This document shows, piece after piece, positions 14,311 through 15,249 of a DNA stretch of 15,249 nt. The translations under genes were made by a program, and so were the position numbers. The notes beneath the pieces are model-generated. The model was given only the letters and a program-made list of their open reading frames with translations. It was not told the DNA's origin and made no database searches. How positions within the stretch are numbered: the first letter of the stretch is position 1; every line of letters starts with the position of its first letter. Source of the stretch: Pseudomonadota bacterium (lineage in GTDB: Bacteria > Desulfobacterota > Syntrophia > Syntrophales > UBA5619); assembly GCA_018827585.1 (NCBI GenBank), contig JAHJXP010000018.1, positions 1 through 15,249 on the forward strand. The letters are read 5' to 3'.

Positions 14311-14811
14311 TTACATCTTGTACTTTCCGAAATCCTCCGGGGACAGGTTCTCGAGGAATTCGGCGAGTTTTTCTTTCTTCAGGCGATCGAGGTCGGTCAT
14401 CTTCGTGCCGAAATCGACGTTACGGGACTTTTCAATCACCTTGTCCTCCACGAAGATCCGGGCGCCGGCGCGCAGCGCGATGGCAATCGCGTCGCTGGGG
14501 CGGGAATCGACGACGATGGTTTTCCCTTCGCGCAGGAGGTGGATATTTGCAAAGAACGTGTTGTTGCGCAAGTCGTGGATCTCCACCCGCGTCACCTCGG
14601 CACTCAGGACCTTGAGGATCTCGCTCAGGAGGTCGTGCGTCATGGGGCGCGAAAACGTGATCTTCTCCATCTCGGTCGCGATGGCGCTCGCCTCGAAGAT
14701 GCCGATCCAGATGGGGATCGCCTTCTTCTCTTCCATGTCTTTGAGGATGACGATTGGGGTGTTGGTGATCGGATCCATCGTGAGACCGGATATCTTCATC
14801 TCAATGAACAT
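14311..14811 (-). CDS. DUF151 / bifunctional nuclease (BFN) family protein
   Basis: A 166-residue cytoplasmic protein of the DUF151 (BFN) family, whose plant and Thermotoga members have been linked to nuclease activity; the role in bacteria is poorly defined. The conserved core is visible: NTPIVILKD (17-25), IPIWIG (32-37), EASAIA (40-45), RPMTHDLL (55-62), and the hallmark VDSRPSDAIAIALR (101-114). The charged C-terminal tail (about 136-166) contains LDRLKKEKLAEFLENLSPE, a probable helix. ATG 14811 has GAGGG just upstream and overlaps the miaB end by 11 nt, so the two genes are coupled. A second ATG at 14799 would trim four residues but lacks a binding site. xerC begins 76 nt after its stop. 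Confidence 0.88.
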   Translation of the reverse strand: MFIEMKISGLTMDPITNTPIVILKDMEEKKAIPIWIGIFEASAIATEMEKITFSRPMTHDLLSEILKVLSAEVTRVEIHDLRNNTFFANIHLLREGKTIVVDSRPSDAIAIALRAGARIFVEDKVIEKSRNVDFGTKMTDLDRLKKEKLAEFLENLSPEDFGKYKM

Positions 14812-15249
14812 CTTCCCTCTCTCTCCTCTCGCTCTCCCCCCGCAGGGAATGGAGGAAGGCCTCCGTAATCAGCACCGGCGCCGTTTTCCCGATAAGATCC
14901 CTTCCCCCGGGAAAATTGACGATCCTGTTTCCCCGCGTCCTTCCCGTCATCTCCTCGCCGCTGTTTTTGCTTGGCCCCTCGACCAGCACCCTCTCGATCC
15001 TTCCAATGCAGGCGCGGTTCTTTTCAAGCGTGTGCTCCTCCTGGAAGGACTGGAGGATGCGGAGCCGCTCGCGCTTTACCCTTTCGCCCACGGCCCCGTC
15101 CATCCCGACAGCCGCCGTCCCTTCCCGCTCCGAATACTGAAACGAGAAGAGATTGTCAAACCGGATCTCCCTCATCAGCGCCAGCGTCGCCTGAAAGTCC
15201 TCCTCCTGTTCCCCCGGGAACCCCACGATCACGTCGGAGGTGATGCTGA
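14801..15249 (-). CDS. miaB: tRNA (N6-isopentenyladenosine(37)-C2)-methylthiotransferase, C-terminal part
   Basis: A radical SAM enzyme that adds a methylthio group to isopentenyladenosine 37 of tRNAs reading U-initial codons. Only the last 148 codons are in the window; the 5' part, including the iron-sulfur cysteine motifs, lies beyond 15249. The visible start SITSDVIVGFPGEQEEDF is the typical end of the radical SAM barrel. It is followed by FSFQYSEREGTAA and the TRAM-domain region with EGPSKNSGEEMTGRT and GNRIVNFPG, ending in a short charged tail. GRT-x2-NRIVNF favours MiaB over RimO or MtaB. The GTG at 15232 is internal and not a start. The end overlaps the bifunctional nuclease gene by 11 nt. 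Confidence 0.92.
   Translation of the reverse strand, partial: SITSDVIVGFPGEQEEDFQATLALMREIRFDNLFSFQYSEREGTAAVGMDGAVGERVKRERLRILQSFQEEHTLEKNRACIGRIERVLVEGPSKNSGEEMTGRTRGNRIVNFPGGRDLIGKTAPVLITEAFLHSLRGESERREREDVH

Noticed and set aside
13329..14615. A 428-codon plus-strand frame opposite xerC and the bifunctional nuclease
   Set aside because: It is antisense to clear genes with intact catalytic motifs, and its translation looks compositionally biased and unlike any known protein.

Overview
The window reads as a compact stretch of bacterial chromosome, GC-rich (roughly 60 percent by eye). Every protein gene and both tRNAs that I can support lie on the minus strand, so transcription runs from high to low coordinates. 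The gene order (miaB, bifunctional nuclease, xerC, hslV, hslU, arg genes, a small lipoprotein, lysA, dapA, dapB, folK, pgsA, tRNA-Gly, tRNA-Cys) resembles what I recall from Geobacter/Syntrophus-type Desulfobacterota (former Deltaproteobacteria). That assignment is inference from gene order and protein flavour. A lipoprotein and an LptM-like motif fit a Gram-negative (diderm) cell. I recognise no phage, transposase, CRISPR or toxin gene.

Layout in transcription order. (1) 15249-14311: the 3' part of miaB (tRNA thiomethylation) overlaps a DUF151 bifunctional nuclease. (2) 14234-11339: xerC, hslV and hslU form a tight block for chromosome dimer resolution and the HslVU protease. (3) 11240-5450: argB, argD, argF, argG and argH encode five steps from N-acetylglutamate to arginine. 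The enzyme releasing ornithine (ArgJ or ArgE), ArgC and acetylglutamate synthase are not here. The only sizeable break in this block is the 182 bp between argF and argG, nearly filled by a palindromic repeat element. (4) 5453-1984: a lipoprotein with an LptM-like N-terminus and a probable fibronectin-III-like domain, then lysA, dapA and dapB. The diaminopimelate-forming middle steps (dapL or dapD/C/E, dapF) are absent. (5) 1973-526: folK, a small membrane-anchored four-cysteine YHS-like protein, and pgsA. (6) 421-161: a strong sigma70-type promoter, tRNA-Gly(GCC), tRNA-Cys(GCA) and an intrinsic terminator. (7) 30-1: the possible first ten codons of another minus-strand gene.

Most neighbouring genes overlap by an ATGA or are separated by fewer than 25 nt, which indicates translational coupling and one or a few long transcripts. 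The breaks that matter are hslU/argB (about 100 nt with a possible weak terminator hairpin), argF/argG (repeat element) and pgsA/tRNA-Gly (separate tRNA promoter).

Most of the window is ordinary housekeeping DNA. The observations most worth following are the mobile-looking palindromic element with three copies of its terminal sequence upstream of argG, and the two small uncharacterised envelope proteins. I found no convincing undescribed system.
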